Source: DASXMT01 sp035569695
GTDB taxonomy: Bacteria > Actinomycetota > Acidimicrobiia > Acidimicrobiales > RAAP-2
Direction of reading: 5' to 3'
Assembly (NCBI GenBank): GCA_035569695.1
Contig: DATMMO010000005.1
Coordinates: forward strand, 1 to 6,100
Length of the DNA stretch: 6,100 bases
The first letter of the stretch is position 1. Every line of letters starts with the position of its first letter. Shown one piece after another: positions 5,416-6,100 of the stretch. A program made the translations under genes and the position numbers. The notes under the pieces are model-generated. The model was not told the DNA's origin. It did no database searches and saw only the letters and a program-made list of their open reading frames with translations.

Positions 5416-6100
5416 GGCGCGCCACCCGGCACCCGGCGTCGCGAGCCGGTGAGGGCGGCCTGGCTGACCCGGTTGCCCCTTCGGAGCGATCTCGGGGTGT
5501 CGAGCGGGCCCAGCGGGAGCAACGGTCGGGCGCCGCCCCGGCTCTTGGCCCAGTGCTCCACGTGCCAGCCGCGGCGGCGGGCGATGGCGGCCAGCTTGGC
5601 CTCGGGGTTGACCGCCACCGGGAAGCCGACCACGTCGAGCATGGGCAGGTCACTGGCCGAGTCGGCGTAGGCCACCGCCTCCTCGAGCCGGAGGCCCTCT
5701 GCCGCGGCATAGTCGGTGAGCACCAGGGCCCGGGCCTCACCGATAGGGGGCAGGTCTTCCATCCGCCCGGTGAATTTGCCGTCCCGCTCGCTCAGGTGGG
5801 CGCAGATGATCTCGTCGAAGAGCGGGCGCAGGGGCTCCACGATCAGGTCGAGGGCGCCGGTGATCAAGATGGTGCGATGGCCGAGGGCCCGGTGCTGGCG
5901 CAGGCGGGCAAAGCCGGCGGGGAACGACTTGGCCAGCAGCAAGTCGTTGAAGAGATCCCAGGCGTCGGCGCGCAGCCGATCGGCCGGGGCACCGTCGTAG
6001 CGTCGGTAGAACGATCGGAGGAAGTCACCTCGGTCCCGACGGTCCAGGGCGAGCAGTCCGGGGGCGCTCTGGACCAGATCGGCGACGAAGGTCACCCGCT
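5412..6100 (-). CDS. HAD-IB family hydrolase (partial; N-terminus outside the window)
   Basis: This is a haloacid dehalogenase-superfamily protein of the SerB-like IB group, usually a phosphomonoesterase. The frame stays open to the window edge, and the N-terminal DxDGT nucleophile motif is not included, so the 227 residues counted from the GTG at 6095 are not a complete protein. That GTG is most likely an internal Val. Seen (same numbering): motif II ILITGALD (76-83) with Thr79; GEARALVL (119-126), where the motif III Lys expected by the general family pattern seems to be Arg122; motif IV YADSASDLPML (143-153) with Asp145 and Asp149, then VGFPVAVNPEAKL (156-168) and RRRGWHVEHW (173-182). The last 45 residues are Arg/Gly/Pro-rich. 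It is the first visible gene of the minus-strand set and its stop overlaps the dehydrogenase start. Mycobacterial PlsC-like proteins fuse this type of HAD domain to an acyltransferase, which fits a lipid-related role. Substrate unknown. Confidence 0.88.
   Translation of the reverse strand, partial: RVTFVADLVQSAPGLLALDRRDRGDFLRSFYRRYDGAPADRLRADAWDLFNDLLLAKSFPAGFARLRQHRALGHRTILITGALDLIVEPLRPLFDEIICAHLSERDGKFTGRMEDLPPIGEARALVLTDYAAAEGLRLEEAVAYADSASDLPMLDVVGFPVAVNPEAKLAAIARRRGWHVEHWAKSRGGARPLLPLGPLDTPRSLRRGNRVSQAALTGSRRRVPGGAP

Overview
The window is GC-rich (roughly 70% by eye) and almost entirely coding. MurT/GatD-type lipid II amidation genes, a zinc-ribbon MurT and strong G/C third-position bias point to a high-GC Gram-positive, i.e. 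an actinobacterium. An Acidimicrobiia-like lineage is my guess from the style of the proteins; no marker gene here proves it. There are no RNA genes, insertion sequences, CRISPR arrays or intergenic stretches above 300 bases. The only non-coding DNA is 6 bases between two convergent genes.

Left side, plus strand (1-1502): the 3' part of murT, then gatD, overlapping by 4 bases (GTGA). Together they encode the two-subunit enzyme that amidates the D-glutamate of lipid II, with GatD supplying ammonia from glutamine and MurT carrying it to the ATP-activated precursor. The key Cys and His of GatD, and the zinc ribbon and C-terminal domain of MurT, are visible.

Right side, minus strand (6100 down to 1509): four genes read HAD-IB hydrolase (5' end outside the window), zinc-dependent medium-chain dehydrogenase, a divergent LarA-like (lactate racemase superfamily, DUF2088) protein, and a PlsC-type lysophospholipid acyltransferase. 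All three junctions are 4-base stop/start overlaps (ATGA, ATGA, GTGA), so this looks like a tightly coupled operon. The first and last members resemble the two halves of the mycobacterial HAD-PlsC fusion proteins. The middle pair could oxidise/reduce and epimerise a hydroxy compound. A pathway that makes or remodels an unusual lipid or polar head group is a reasonable hypothesis, but the sequence does not establish it.

The most interesting object is the LarA-like protein. It keeps the spacing of the cofactor lysine and two metal-binding histidines of LarA, but appears to lack the third histidine and the substrate-binding arginine, and it is about 100 residues longer than LarA. It is probably not a lactate racemase and may act on a different substrate or by a modified metal site.
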